Shown one piece after another: positions 52,275 through 61,648 of a DNA stretch of 64,000 bases. The notes under the pieces are model-generated. The model searched no databases, was not told where the DNA came from, and saw only the letters and a program-made list of their open reading frames with translations. The translations under genes and the position numbers were made by a program. The number at the start of each line of letters is the position of its first letter. Within the stretch, counting starts at the first letter, position 1. Source of the stretch: CAWUIO01 sp963922455 (lineage in GTDB: Bacteria; Bacteroidota; Bacteroidia; Cytophagales; Microscillaceae); NCBI GenBank assembly GCA_963922455.1, contig CAWUIO010000002.1:1-64000 (forward strand), given 5' to 3'.

Positions 52275-52318
52275 AATCCCATCTTCTTGATTAAGAAGCA
52301 TGGGATTTCTTTTTTTCC
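52275..52318 (+). terminator. Rho-independent terminator of the murC-ftsQAZ cluster
   Basis: AATCCCATCTTCTT (52275-52288) pairs with AAGAAG and ATGGGATT on the right (one bulged C), followed by TTCTTTTTTT. The R1 copy L begins right after it. Confidence 0.87.
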
Positions 52319-52319
52319 T

Positions 52320-52452
52320 GGCTTAGGGATGGAACGGCATGTTTGAGCCCGCCGCTGGCTGTGGGTTGGCCGGCGAGTAGTGAGAGCCCGGCCCGCGCTG
52401 GTAATTTTTTTCTATACCATGGACCCATAGTTCTTAGCGCGGGCAAGCCCCA
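52320..52452 (-). repeat. R1 repeat, copy L
   Basis: Plus-strand arms GCCCGCGCT (52391-52399) and AGCGCGGGC (52436-52444), nine pairs. Same sense as, and 142 nt past the stop of, the small membrane-protein gene at 52595-52909, and antisense to ftsZ. Confidence 0.9.
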
Positions 52453-52594
52453 GACTTTTCATTCATAGGAACGGGTGTATCAAGGCAGCACCCCCATGTA
52501 TGCTAGCCCAACTAGGGCCAATTCATGTACTTTTGATGTAATATTTGGCCGGTTTGTAACACGAAGTCTTTGAAATGATGGGCCGAATATTTAC

Positions 52595-52909
52595 CTATTG
52601 AAAATACACAAAGCGAGGCTCTCGGGTATCCTTGCCCAAAAAGTTAAAACGGATACCGATAATTTGGTCTTTTTCCTCAATAGGAGCAACATTTACAAAA
52701 AAATCAGAATCAGGGCTACTACGGTATGTGTCTTCTTGCCCGGCTTTGACCACGTTGATGATTTTGCCATATTGCCATTTTACCGACTGGTCGCGGTTAT
52801 CAAACTCCAAGATCTGAAAAGTAGGCTTTTTACCCTTGTACCAAATGTATACCCCCGCGGCAAGGGCTCCAGCCAACACGAATAGTCCAAAGTTTTGTTT
52901 TTTACTCAT
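52595..52909 (-). CDS. Small single-pass membrane protein, function unknown
   Basis: 104 residues. A hydrophobic helix at about 9-23 (LFVLAGALAAGVYIW) just after a basic MSKKQN start makes an N-terminal anchor; the rest (FQILEFDNRDQSVKWQYGKI...) is a soluble, beta-rich segment. I do not recognise a family. The gene is convergent with ftsZ. Coding is supported by the clean membrane anchor and by the uninterrupted frame; the short overlapping frames on the other strand are less like protein. Confidence that it is real is fair. Confidence 0.65.
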   Translation of the reverse strand: MSKKQNFGLFVLAGALAAGVYIWYKGKKPTFQILEFDNRDQSVKWQYGKIINVVKAGQEDTYRSSPDSDFFVNVAPIEEKDQIIGIRFNFLGKDTREPRFVYFQ

Positions 52910-53499
52910 TTTCTTAGGGATGAAGTTTACTTATACCTGTAAATATCCGATTTTTCTTTTAAACTAAGGCTCCTGAAAGTTACTTGCTATTTTTTTATTC
53001 TATTCTGCGTGTAAACGTAATCTTTTTGGGTTGATCTTCGTAAAAGATAATGGGAAAAATTCTCATTTGTAAATTAAATCTCTTTTCTAGATAAAATTTT
53101 CAGTCTTGTACTAATGGATAAGAAAGTTAGGACCACTTTACAAATGAATCTTTATACAAGTGAATGCCCTTACAAAACATAGGGGTAATTGTGTACAGTA
53201 GGGAGCGTTTTCTCCCATTTTAAATCAAAGTACACAATAGATTAATACCAAGTATATTCGTTCTTCCAGATTAAAATCCTGCATTGTGTTCGCCTTGACC
53301 AAACTGCTAGCCCCAAAATGGGCATTGTCTGGTGCCCTCACAAAAGTTTACTACCCAACTTGTAATAGTGGCGGGCATCCCAGTTTGATGAATACCCTTG
53401 TACACACATAAACAAAAGGGCACTTAGGGAAAGTGTTCCCTGGGAGCATCTTTTTTTTAAATAATGTATTCCAGTTTATTTGACTAATTACAGCACGAG
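52910..53499. other. Upstream region of the sigma-54 activator, with nested inverted repeats
   Basis: ATTGTGTAC (53188-53196) pairs perfectly with GTACACAAT (53230-53238), and inside it GGGAG (53201-53205) pairs with CTCCC (53212-53216). Further on, GGGCA (53320-53324) pairs with TGCCC (53333-53337). No ORF is seen. These could be operators or an RNA structure; I cannot identify a -24/-12 promoter with confidence. Confidence 0.6.
53188..53238. promoter_or_regulatory. Nested palindrome, possible operator or leader hairpin
   Basis: Perfect 9-bp outer inverted repeat and 5-bp inner hairpin, about 260 bp before the NtrC-type gene. Such distal palindromes are typical of binding sites for bacterial enhancer-binding proteins, but no direct evidence links it to that role. 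Confidence 0.4.
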
Positions 53500-54855
53500 A
53501 TGGATTCTTTTAAAATTTTTATTGTAGAAGATGATGAAATGTACGCCCAATTGTTGTCTTATCATCTTTCTCTAAATCCGGATTATGAAGTGGAAACCTT
53601 TGGGAACGCCAAAGATTTTCTAAACAATATCCACCGTAAACCCGCCTTAGTTACGCTCGATTACTCTTTGCCGGATATGTCAGGAGGTGAGCTGCTCAAA
53701 AAACTTAAAACGCAATATCCGGATATTCCCGTGGTTATTATTTCTGGTCAGGAGGACATTTCCACGGCTGTTCAATTACTCAAAGAAGGTGCCTATGATT
53801 ATATTGTCAAGGATGAAGAAGCCCGGGAGCGAATTTGGCTGACGGTAAAACACATCCGAGAGAAAATAAGCCTGGAAGACAAAATTACTCACCTTCAAGA
53901 GGAGATTGGTAAAAAGTACGAATTTGGAAAGGTCATCAAAGGAAATAGTCCGGCCATCAAGAAAGTGTTCAGCTTGATGGAAAAAGCAGCCAATACCAAT
54001 ATCACGGTTTCTATCACAGGTGAAACGGGAACCGGGAAAGAATTGGTGGCTAAGGCCATCCACTATAACTCGACTAAATCTAAAAGGAATTTTGTGGCCG
54101 TGAATGTGGCCGCGATTCCCAAAGACCTCATTGAGAGTGAACTTTTTGGCCACGAGAAAGGGGCCTTTACCGGAGCCACTACCCGACGCATCGGGAAATT
54201 TGAGGAGGGGCATAAAGGAACCATCTTCCTGGACGAGATTGGGGAAATGGACCTCAATATGCAAACCAAACTCCTTCGGGTATTACAGGAAAAAGAACTC
54301 ACCCGCGTAGGGGGGAATGAACTCATTAAGATTGATGTGCGCGTGATCGTGGCTACCCACAAGGATTTGGCCGAAGAAGTGCGTAAGAAAAACTTCCGAG
54401 AAGATTTATACTACCGCTTACTGGGATTGCCCATCAAAGTTCCACCTTTACGTAACCGTGGCAATGATATCTTACTATTGGCCAAACACTTTATTGATGA
54501 GTTTTGCAAAGATAACAAACTCCCTAAGATGAGTGTATCATCTGGAGCCCAGAAAAAGCTTCTCAAGTATCCATTTCCTGGTAATGTCCGAGAGTTGAAA
54601 GCTGTCATGGAGCTTTCGGCCGTGATGGCCAATGAAGATGTTATTGAAGAGGATAGTATTTCTTTCAACTCAGCAACATCCATGTCTGACATCATGATGG
54701 AAGAAACTACGCTCAGGGAATACACCAATCGCATCATCAAACACTTTCTGGAGAAATACGAGAATAATGTGATGCTTGTAGCGCAAAAATTGGATATTGG
54801 GAAATCTACAATTTATCGTATGTTAAAGAATGAAGACGGAGAGTATGAAGATTAA
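53500..54855 (+). CDS. Sigma-54-dependent response regulator (NtrC family)
   Basis: 451 residues. Receiver domain with E10, D11, D12 and phospho-acceptor D54 in LVTLDYSLPD; AAA+ domain with Walker A GETGTGKE (about 173-180), the GAFTGA loop (in HEKGAFTGATTRR) that contacts sigma-54, Walker B TIFLDEIGEMD, R-finger region FREDLYYRL; C-terminal Fis-type helix-turn-helix (VMLVAQKLDIGKSTIYRML). Activates sigma-54 promoters when phosphorylated. It is followed by the large hybrid kinase in the same direction, 169 bp away, which may be its partner; none of its target genes can be named. Confidence 0.92.
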   Translation: MDSFKIFIVEDDEMYAQLLSYHLSLNPDYEVETFGNAKDFLNNIHRKPALVTLDYSLPDMSGGELLKKLKTQYPDIPVVIISGQEDISTAVQLLKEGAYDYIVKDEEARERIWLTVKHIREKISLEDKITHLQEEIGKKYEFGKVIKGNSPAIKKVFSLMEKAANTNITVSITGETGTGKELVAKAIHYNSTKSKRNFVAVNVAAIPKDLIESELFGHEKGAFTGATTRRIGKFEEGHKGTIFLDEIGEMDLNMQTKLLRVLQEKELTRVGGNELIKIDVRVIVATHKDLAEEVRKKNFREDLYYRLLGLPIKVPPLRNRGNDILLLAKHFIDEFCKDNKLPKMSVSSGAQKKLLKYPFPGNVRELKAVMELSAVMANEDVIEEDSISFNSATSMSDIMMEETTLREYTNRIIKHFLEKYENNVMLVAQKLDIGKSTIYRMLKNEDGEYED

Positions 54856-55024
54856 CCAATCCCAGACCACTTCGTATATATAAGTTGATTCTTTAACCCG
54901 CTTGAAATACACAGAAACCTGATTTTTTAGCTTTGGCTAATCTTGCTGAAGAGGGTGTTGTGCCTATGGATAGGTAAGCCCATGGGCCTCCTCCCAAACC
55001 TGAACTGAATTAATTCCTTTCACT

Positions 55025-58000
55025 ATGAATATGGAAACCCGGAATGATGGCTCAACAAAGTTGATCAACGCCTATTTCAATCTTTCTTTGCTGATCTCCC
55101 CAGGATCCGACCCTGAGCAACTCTGCCAGGTATTTATCCCCCCTACCTGCCAACAACTAGGATTTGACCGGGTTTGGGTCTGGGCTTTACCAAATGCCGG
55201 AGCGGGTGGCCATTTTTTGGAAAGCCATCTAATCTATCGTACCGAAAGCGCTATGGAGGGCAAGGGAGGCTTGGAATTACTCAAAGAAAATGCCCTGAGT
55301 GAACAAGGAGTCCAATACCTAAGGCCCCAGCACGCGGCTATCCGCGAATTGATCCAAAGAAACCCAGATTTAAACCTAGATGCCGAAAAACCCTACATAT
55401 TGCTTTTGCATAAAGAACAACTTGCCAGCCTTTGGGAGGCAAGTTGGGACTATGACCCATGGCTCTCTCGCCACCAACGTATGTGGCAAAGGCTTCTTTT
55501 GCATTTTGCCGAGGCCTTAATCCAAGGCTTAAAACCCATCACCCCCGACGTGGAGTCGCCTAGCCTAACCATTGCATCCGATGTAAATTCTGAGTTCGAT
55601 CCAGCACCTTATACGATGGCTTCTGAGTTGGCCTTTGATACCTTTTTCCGGATCGGCCAAGAAGGGAATTTACTTTATGCCAATTCACAAGGGCGTTATT
55701 TGATAGATTACCCCATAGAAGAAATTTTAGGGATACCTTTCCGAAACCTGATTCGGAAGGATGCCCGGTCTCGTTTTGAAGATTACTTTAATACCCAAAT
55801 GAGCCAAGCAATCCCCATAATATCTTACTATTTGCCCCTGGTAAACAGGAAGGGGGATATTATACCGTGTGAGGTAAGGGCCGAATTTATTCAAATTGAA
55901 AACTTTCCCCAAGAGATCAAACTTTGGGTAAGAAATCAAAAACAATCCATCGGAATAGATGAACAACTTCGCTTGTTGAAAAAATGGATTGATCAATTTG
56001 ATGACGCCATCCAAATCTGTGATATCGATGGCAATTTAGTCTTTTATAACCGAGAAGCCGGACTGAGGCTTGGAGCCTTAAATCAGGAAATACTCTCCTC
56101 CAAAATACAAGACCTAGACCAAGCCAATCCTTGGCGTTTGTACCTATCCCAAATTAAAACCCACAAACGCTTGATTGTTGAAGGTCAAAATATTCTATCT
56201 GATAATACGCGCTTTCCGGTTGAAATCCACGCCCAGCTTATGAATCTGGACGGGAAAGATTATATCATTATCTTTTCCCGGGACATTCGGGAACGAAAAA
56301 AGACAGAAGCACTCTTACTCAAAAAACAGAATCAACTTCGATCTTTTGTTGAGGCAGCCCCCGCTGCCATTGCCATGTTTGACAAATCCTTAAATTATGT
56401 GGCAGCCAGTACCAAATGGATGGAAGAGTATAACATTATCGATCCCAATATTGTAGGGCGCAATTATTATGAACTTTCCCCCAAATCATCCAAAGATTGG
56501 CAAGAAATCTTAGAAAGTTGCTTAGAGGGTGCCATTGCCAAAAATGAAGAAGAAAAGGTGGTCTTAGAAGATGGTACCGAAACGTGGTTGAAGTGGGAGG
56601 TGAGGCCTTGGTACAATGCTGAAGCATCTATTGAAGGAATTATCATCTTTACCGAAGATATTACCCAGCAAAAACGACAAGAAGAACAGTTACGCGTGGC
56701 GATGGTCAAGGCCGAAGAAGGGGGGCGGGCCAAACAACAATTCTTGGCCAATATGAGCCACGAAATCCGCACCCCGATGAACGCCATCCTAGGGATGACC
56801 CGCCTACTACAAAAAACTAACCTGAGCCCCAAGCAAGCCGTATACCAGGAGGCCATCAAAGCCTCGGCTGATAACTTGCTCGTGATTATTAATGATATCT
56901 TAGATATTTCTAAGATTGAAGCTGGCAAGTTGAACATTGAGTCGGAAGGATTTGATTTAAACCGTCTCATCCAAAGCCTTTGCAATTCCATCCGGTTTCG
57001 GGCCGAGGAGAAGGGAGTGGGGCTGTTTTATGAAGTAGATCGACGTATTTTTGGTAAGGTCCTCATCGGAGATCCGGTGCGGCTCAATCAAGTCTTACTC
57101 AACTTGGTCAACAATGCCATCAAGTTTACCAATCAAGGTAGAGTAGAGCTTGAGTGTATCCTGGTAGATGCTTCCGAAGAGTTTTACGTTATTGAGTTTC
57201 GGGTAATTGATACCGGAATCGGGATTGATGAAAATAAACTCAATACCATTTTTGAAAGTTTTACCCAAGGCGGGGATGACGTGAATAAAAAGTTTGGGGG
57301 TACCGGCCTGGGCTTGTCTATTAGCCGGCAATTGGTAGACCTTTTTGGGGGAGAACTCAAAGTAAAAAGTAAAAAGCGGATGGGTACCACATTTTACTTT
57401 ACCCTAAAAATGAAATTGGGTACTGAAGCCGATTTAACAGAAAAGAAAGAAGCCCAAAAAAAAGACGTCAACCTGACTGGTGTCAAAGTATTATTGGCAG
57501 AAGATCACGATATCAATCAGTTTTTGGCTACGACCTTGCTGGATGAATGGGGTATGGAAGTGGAAGTTGTGGAAAATGGAAAAGAGGCAATTGACAGCCT
57601 GCAAAACCGAAATTTCGATGTCGTCTTGATGGATATACAAATGCCCATTATGGACGGGCTGGAAGCTACCCGGATCATCCGGCGCCGTTTGCGTTCCGAA
57701 ATACCCATAATTGCCCTCACAGCCAATGCGATTAAGGGAGATGCCGAAAAATACCTCAGTGCCGGCATGAATAGTTATGTTTCCAAACCTTTTGAGCCAA
57801 TCGAGTTATTCAATACGATCGCCCAGGTGGTTCAGCCAGATAAATATTTGGTCTCAAACGAGACCGCGAGTAGTTCCCCCCAGGATCAACCGGAGGATTC
57901 GCTAGGCAAAGTTACACGGGATGAACTTACTTACGATTTGAGCCATATCCGTAAGATGGTAGATGACGACCAAGAGATGATCATGAAAATGACCCAAATG

Positions 58001-58279
58001 TTCTTGGCCCAAACCCCTGGGTTTATCCATGATATGAAAAGTAACTTGGCCAATAAAAACCTGTGGGAAGTAGGGGAGATTGCGCATAAGTTGAAATCTT
58101 CTATCAACTTGATGGGGATTGCCCGCCTAAAAAATACAATCCGTATTATTGAGAAATATGCTAAGGAAGATAATACCGAGCGTCATCGGGAGCTGCCTGG
58201 CCTTCTTGAAGAACTTGAAGGTACGTTTGATATCGTTTTCTCCCAGATGAGAGAAATTAGCTTTGAGAGCCTGGATTAG
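55025..58279 (+). CDS. Large hybrid sensor histidine kinase
   Basis: 1084 residues, soluble in appearance (no clear membrane helix). An unassigned N-terminal part (about 1-190, GAF-like in position), then three PAS-like domains (about 195-310, 320-430, 435-550), HisKA with His579 in NMSHEIRTPMNAILG, HATPase_c (VNNAIKF, DTGIGID, GTGLGLSI), a receiver with D870 in DVVLMDIQMP, and a C-terminal HPt domain with His1021 in IAHKLKSS. The relay H-D-H ends in an HPt, so the final acceptor may be another regulator such as the NtrC protein upstream. ATG at 55025. Confidence 0.9.
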   Translation: MNMETRNDGSTKLINAYFNLSLLISPGSDPEQLCQVFIPPTCQQLGFDRVWVWALPNAGAGGHFLESHLIYRTESAMEGKGGLELLKENALSEQGVQYLRPQHAAIRELIQRNPDLNLDAEKPYILLLHKEQLASLWEASWDYDPWLSRHQRMWQRLLLHFAEALIQGLKPITPDVESPSLTIASDVNSEFDPAPYTMASELAFDTFFRIGQEGNLLYANSQGRYLIDYPIEEILGIPFRNLIRKDARSRFEDYFNTQMSQAIPIISYYLPLVNRKGDIIPCEVRAEFIQIENFPQEIKLWVRNQKQSIGIDEQLRLLKKWIDQFDDAIQICDIDGNLVFYNREAGLRLGALNQEILSSKIQDLDQANPWRLYLSQIKTHKRLIVEGQNILSDNTRFPVEIHAQLMNLDGKDYIIIFSRDIRERKKTEALLLKKQNQLRSFVEAAPAAIAMFDKSLNYVAASTKWMEEYNIIDPNIVGRNYYELSPKSSKDWQEILESCLEGAIAKNEEEKVVLEDGTETWLKWEVRPWYNAEASIEGIIIFTEDITQQKRQEEQLRVAMVKAEEGGRAKQQFLANMSHEIRTPMNAILGMTRLLQKTNLSPKQAVYQEAIKASADNLLVIINDILDISKIEAGKLNIESEGFDLNRLIQSLCNSIRFRAEEKGVGLFYEVDRRIFGKVLIGDPVRLNQVLLNLVNNAIKFTNQGRVELECILVDASEEFYVIEFRVIDTGIGIDENKLNTIFESFTQGGDDVNKKFGGTGLGLSISRQLVDLFGGELKVKSKKRMGTTFYFTLKMKLGTEADLTEKKEAQKKDVNLTGVKVLLAEDHDINQFLATTLLDEWGMEVEVVENGKEAIDSLQNRNFDVVLMDIQMPIMDGLEATRIIRRRLRSEIPIIALTANAIKGDAEKYLSAGMNSYVSKPFEPIELFNTIAQVVQPDKYLVSNETASSSPQDQPEDSLGKVTRDELTYDLSHIRKMVDDDQEMIMKMTQMFLAQTPGFIHDMKSNLANKNLWEVGEIAHKLKSSINLMGIARLKNTIRIIEKYAKEDNTERHRELPGLLEELEGTFDIVFSQMREISFESLD

Positions 58280-58347
58280 TAAGACTATTCTCTTAATGAA
58301 CCGGAGGCCTGGATTTGACTTTCTTTTTTTCAAAGAATGAAATTCTA

Positions 58348-58477
58348 GGGGCTTCCCCGCGCTATTCCTTAGCGTTTTTTATAGAAAAAGTTTACCGGCG
58401 CGGGTCGGGCTGTCACTACTCGCTGCCTTGCCCCACTGGCCCACACGAGCTCAAACAGGCCGTTCCATCCCTAAGCC
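58348..58477 (+). repeat. R1 repeat, copy M
   Basis: Head GGGGCTT, arms CCCGCGC (58356-58362) and GCGCGGG (58398-58404), core CGGGCTGTCACTACTCGC, tail CAGGCCGTTCCATCCCTAAGCC. It is 69 nt past the hybrid-kinase stop, same sense. Confidence 0.9.
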
Positions 58478-58664
58478 AAAGAAAATAAGAGCGGAGATGA
58501 TATGTATCCGGGGCTCACATTAATTTAATAAATAAACAAGAGACGCCTCCCCATGCTTCTAGCTCAAGTTTTTATACAAACAGGCTAGCTGGCCTAGGCC
58601 AGTTCTAAGATATCCGAATTGGAAATGATTTGGGGCACGTCTCATATCCAGCAAACCCTTGTAT
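58478..58664. other. Intergenic region with long imperfect palindrome
   Basis: GAGACG (58540-58545) and CGTCTC (58638-58643) with CCCC/GGGG next to them, around a central palindrome CTGGCCTAGGCCAG (58589-58602). It lies just past the stop of the convergent ROK gene. Without a T-run I do not call it a terminator. Confidence 0.5.
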
Positions 58665-59648
58665 TTATGAAGCATTGGAGGACTTCTCGAGTTCGTGCCA
58701 AATCAAGGCACTAGCGCCCAAAACAGCGGCATTTTGATTCATCAGTTCCGAAAACATAAGCCGGACGCTCCCTTTGAAAATATGAAAGAGATTCTGGTCT
58801 AGGTATCTTTGGGTAGGTTCCATAATGAGATTACCGGCATTGGCTAAGCCACCAAATAGGATAATGGCCTCTGGGCTGGTGATAAGCACAACGTCGGCAA
58901 GTTTTTCGCCCAAAATCTGTCCGGTATATTCAAAGGCTTCTTGCGCGATCACATCACCCTCTACGGCAGCTTTGCTGATAACTTCTCCACTAAGATTTTC
59001 AAAGCAAATATTGCGCAGAGGGGTGGCTTCATTTCGGGTAGCTAACAATTGCGTGATGGTCCGACGGATCCCGGTCACAGAGACGTAGGCTTCCAGGCAA
59101 CCCGAGCGACCGTCGCCGCATTTACGTTCGTGATTACGCAGCAAGATATGGCCCATTTCACCGGCAAAACCACTGTGCCCGTAGAGAACATCTCCATTGA
59201 CAACTATCCCGCTTCCCAGGCCTGTGCCTAAGGTGATGACAATAAAATTACGCATGCCTTTGGCAGCCCCAAATTTCATTTCACCCAGGGCCGCAGCATT
59301 GGCATCATTGGTAATGGCCACAGGGATGTTAAATTTGTCTTCAAAGTGAGACTTTACAGGGATAATCCCCTTCCAATTTAAATTGGGAGGGGCTTCAATG
59401 GTACCTCGGTAATAATTTGCATTGGGAGCTCCCAGGCCAATCCCCTTCCATTCTATTTGGTCTCCAAGGCTAGTTCTTAGGGTCTCGATGCCATCAACGA
59501 TACGGGGCAAAAAATGCTCAAACTCTTCTCTACCTTGGGTATCAATGGTAGATTCAGCGTGTATAGTACCTTCCCGGTCAACAAAACCAAAACAAGTGGT
59601 GGTACCACCAATATCAATACCTAGGGTAACTTCTGTTTTGCCCATCAA
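58665..59648 (-). CDS. ROK-family sugar kinase, glucokinase-like
   Basis: 327 residues. ATP-binding GIDIGGTTTCFGFVD (10-24), the ROK signature region with ITLGTGLGSGIV and the sugar-binding NDANAAALGE; the zinc-binding motif HERKCGDGRSGCLEAYVS carries the Cys residues but has Asp in place of one usual Cys (C-G-D-G instead of C-G-C-G). ROK kinases phosphorylate glucose or N-acetylmannosamine and similar sugars; glucokinase is the best guess. Start ATG at 59648. Monocistronic and divergent from the SiaB-like genes. Confidence 0.87.
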   Translation of the reverse strand: MMGKTEVTLGIDIGGTTTCFGFVDREGTIHAESTIDTQGREEFEHFLPRIVDGIETLRTSLGDQIEWKGIGLGAPNANYYRGTIEAPPNLNWKGIIPVKSHFEDKFNIPVAITNDANAAALGEMKFGAAKGMRNFIVITLGTGLGSGIVVNGDVLYGHSGFAGEMGHILLRNHERKCGDGRSGCLEAYVSVTGIRRTITQLLATRNEATPLRNICFENLSGEVISKAAVEGDVIAQEAFEYTGQILGEKLADVVLITSPEAIILFGGLANAGNLIMEPTQRYLDQNLFHIFKGSVRLMFSELMNQNAAVLGASALIWHELEKSSNAS

Positions 59649-59980
59649 GATTTAAATTCAATGTTTACAAATGGTGCTGGAAATTAATCGAAATATATAA
59701 TTTTTACAATTCCAATTTGCGCTTGGCTTAGGATTCGTTATTTTAAAGGAATTGTTCTTTTTAAAATGCTAAGCTGGAACGAGAAACCGGATATACCTCG
59801 GCTTGGGCAAGGTTTTTTAGAAAAAAAGCATTAACTGAGTAGAATGGCAATTGCTAGGGTATTAATTGACACGTATATTGTCCTGTGCCCTTTTATTTTG
59901 CACAATAATTGCCTTATTTAAGTGAAAACATACATTCTTTAAGGAATTTACATTTTTTCCAATCGAATTTATACGGGGAT
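59649..59980. other. Intergenic region, no gene seen
   Basis: AT-rich, between the ROK gene and the first SiaB-like gene. It should hold two divergent promoters. TTGACACGTATATTG near 59868 and TATTTTG near 59895 look promoter-like but the spacing does not fit the Bacteroidota consensus. Confidence 0.4.
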
Positions 59981-60547
59981 ATGAAATTAGACGTAAGCCT
60001 TATCAAGTCGGTACTGAATATATACGACGAATTATTTTCTAATGGGATATATTTAGTATATCTAGGTGATTTTAATCACGAAGTAACCAAAATGTTTACA
60101 TCCATGGCCGAAGATGACCTGGAGCGTAAAAGCGAAGATCACGCAACCATTCGTAAGGTCTATCACGTTATGGTAGAAACCCTACAAAATTTATCCCGCC
60201 ACTCCGACGAACTGACTGATGATGGGAGTTTTGGCAAGGGTTTGTTTATGATTGGCAAGAAAGATGATTCTTATTATATCATTACGGCCAATCGAGTATC
60301 AGAACAGAAAAAAGATAACTTGAAGGAGGCATTTGATGAAATAAACCAAGCCAGCAAAGAAGAGTTAAAAGAAATGTGGGTACAACAAATTAAACATGGC
60401 AAACTATCAGAAAAAGGCGGGGCTGGCCTTGGTTTAATTGATATTGCCCGAAAAACTACCGGGAATCATGATTATCAATTTATTCCATTTGAAGATGGTA
60501 ATTATTTCTTTATCCTTAAAGTAGAAATCAACACCAAAAAAATTTAA
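59981..60547 (+). CDS. SiaB-like (DUF6272) GHKL-type protein, first of a tandem pair
   Basis: 188 residues from the ATG at 59981 (MKLDVSLIKSV); an upstream TTG at 59909 would add 24 poorly conserved residues. The family shares the GHKL ATPase fold: N-box E66-x3-N70 in VETLQNLSRH, and a G-box GGAGLGLIDIAR (about 147-158). In Pseudomonas, SiaB is a kinase that phosphorylates SiaC and controls c-di-GMP output; Bacteroidota relatives are uncharacterised. No SiaC partner (DUF1987) is in the window. The second SiaB-like gene follows after 49 bp. Confidence 0.85.
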   Translation: MKLDVSLIKSVLNIYDELFSNGIYLVYLGDFNHEVTKMFTSMAEDDLERKSEDHATIRKVYHVMVETLQNLSRHSDELTDDGSFGKGLFMIGKKDDSYYIITANRVSEQKKDNLKEAFDEINQASKEELKEMWVQQIKHGKLSEKGGAGLGLIDIARKTTGNHDYQFIPFEDGNYFFILKVEINTKKI

Positions 60548-60596
60548 GGTTTCATTCATTCACTGCTCAGATTTACTCATTGTAATTATTAAAGCT

Positions 60597-61154
60597 ATGG
60601 AAGATTCCATTAATCAGGAGTTTAACTTTTTTGAGTACCACACTCAGATAAGTCAGGATAATATATTACTCTCGTATAAAGGCCCCCTCACCGATGTCTT
60701 GCTTTCTGAATTTAGCCGTGACATCCGGGAAAAGCTACAACAAGAAGATTCAAAAACGGGAAAAAAAGTATTTGCCATTTTTATGGAATTAGCTCAAAAT
60801 GTACTTTTTTATTCCAAAGAGGAAAACCATTTTGCCAATAACCGAGATAAAGTAGGAACCTTGGTGATCTTACAAAATCATGAGTCGTATCGCCTTATCA
60901 CGGGTAACTTGGTTTATAAAGTGGATGTGCCGAGACTAAAAGAAAAATGCGAAGTAATTAACTCCTTAGACCGGGAAGCTTTGAGAGAGTATAAACGTAA
61001 GCTCAGGAACTCTCCAAAACCCGAAGAAAGTAAAGGAGCAGGCATAGGCCTTGTCCAAGCGGCATTAACTGCTTCTAATCCCCTCGGTGTGCAAATTCAA
61101 GAGATGGCTGGTGACTTTTCTTTCTTCGTATTATCCGTAAATGTTAAAAAATAA
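60597..61154 (+). CDS. SiaB-like (DUF6272) GHKL-type protein, second of the pair
   Basis: 185 residues. N-box E64-x3-N68 in FMELAQNVLFYS, G-box KGAGIGLVQAAL (about 149-160), and the opening strand DNILLSYKGPLTDVL. It is a paralogue of the upstream gene: same domain layout, similar length, but an N-terminal extension of about 20 residues. A heterodimer is possible since both are small GHKL proteins. It has no signal peptide. An 880-nt gap separates it from the response regulator. Confidence 0.85.
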   Translation: MEDSINQEFNFFEYHTQISQDNILLSYKGPLTDVLLSEFSRDIREKLQQEDSKTGKKVFAIFMELAQNVLFYSKEENHFANNRDKVGTLVILQNHESYRLITGNLVYKVDVPRLKEKCEVINSLDREALREYKRKLRNSPKPEESKGAGIGLVQAALTASNPLGVQIQEMAGDFSFFVLSVNVKK

Positions 61155-61648
61155 GCCGGTATAGCTAAGTGGATTTTTTCAAAGTGCCTCTTATCCACAA
61201 GGTTGTTTTTTTGGAATTGAGGGTTATTTTATTTTCTTCATACCAGCATTTAAGGTCGGGTTCTGAATGTGAGTGTTTTCATTAAATCTCATTCTATCCC
61301 ATGAAACCAATCTTTTTTTACTTCAACAAGCTAGCTCTAATTTGAGCTCCCATAATAAACTTGTTTTCTTTTCTGATTAGGAAAGCTCTATTTTCTTAAC
61401 TCTTCCTAATTCATTTTCTACTACAATTTTACACACACAAAGAAGCCCCTTACATCGCAGTATCCCTACTTAATTCACTAAACTCAACTCGGGCTTGAGT
61501 TATATTGGGTTTGGATACTGGTAAATTGTGATCAATTTTCTTACAAGTAGAAAACTTTGTAAGTGCTACATAACACTCGTTTATTGGTATTAATTACTTT
61601 AAAAATTTCCCGGATGGAGATCTGACAATAAAAATAGGGTGTATATTT

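Noticed and set aside
1..58477. CRISPR array or group II intron fragments for the R1 repeats
   Set aside because: Copies are kilobases apart in both orientations with no spacers, and there is no reverse transcriptase or domain V sequence.
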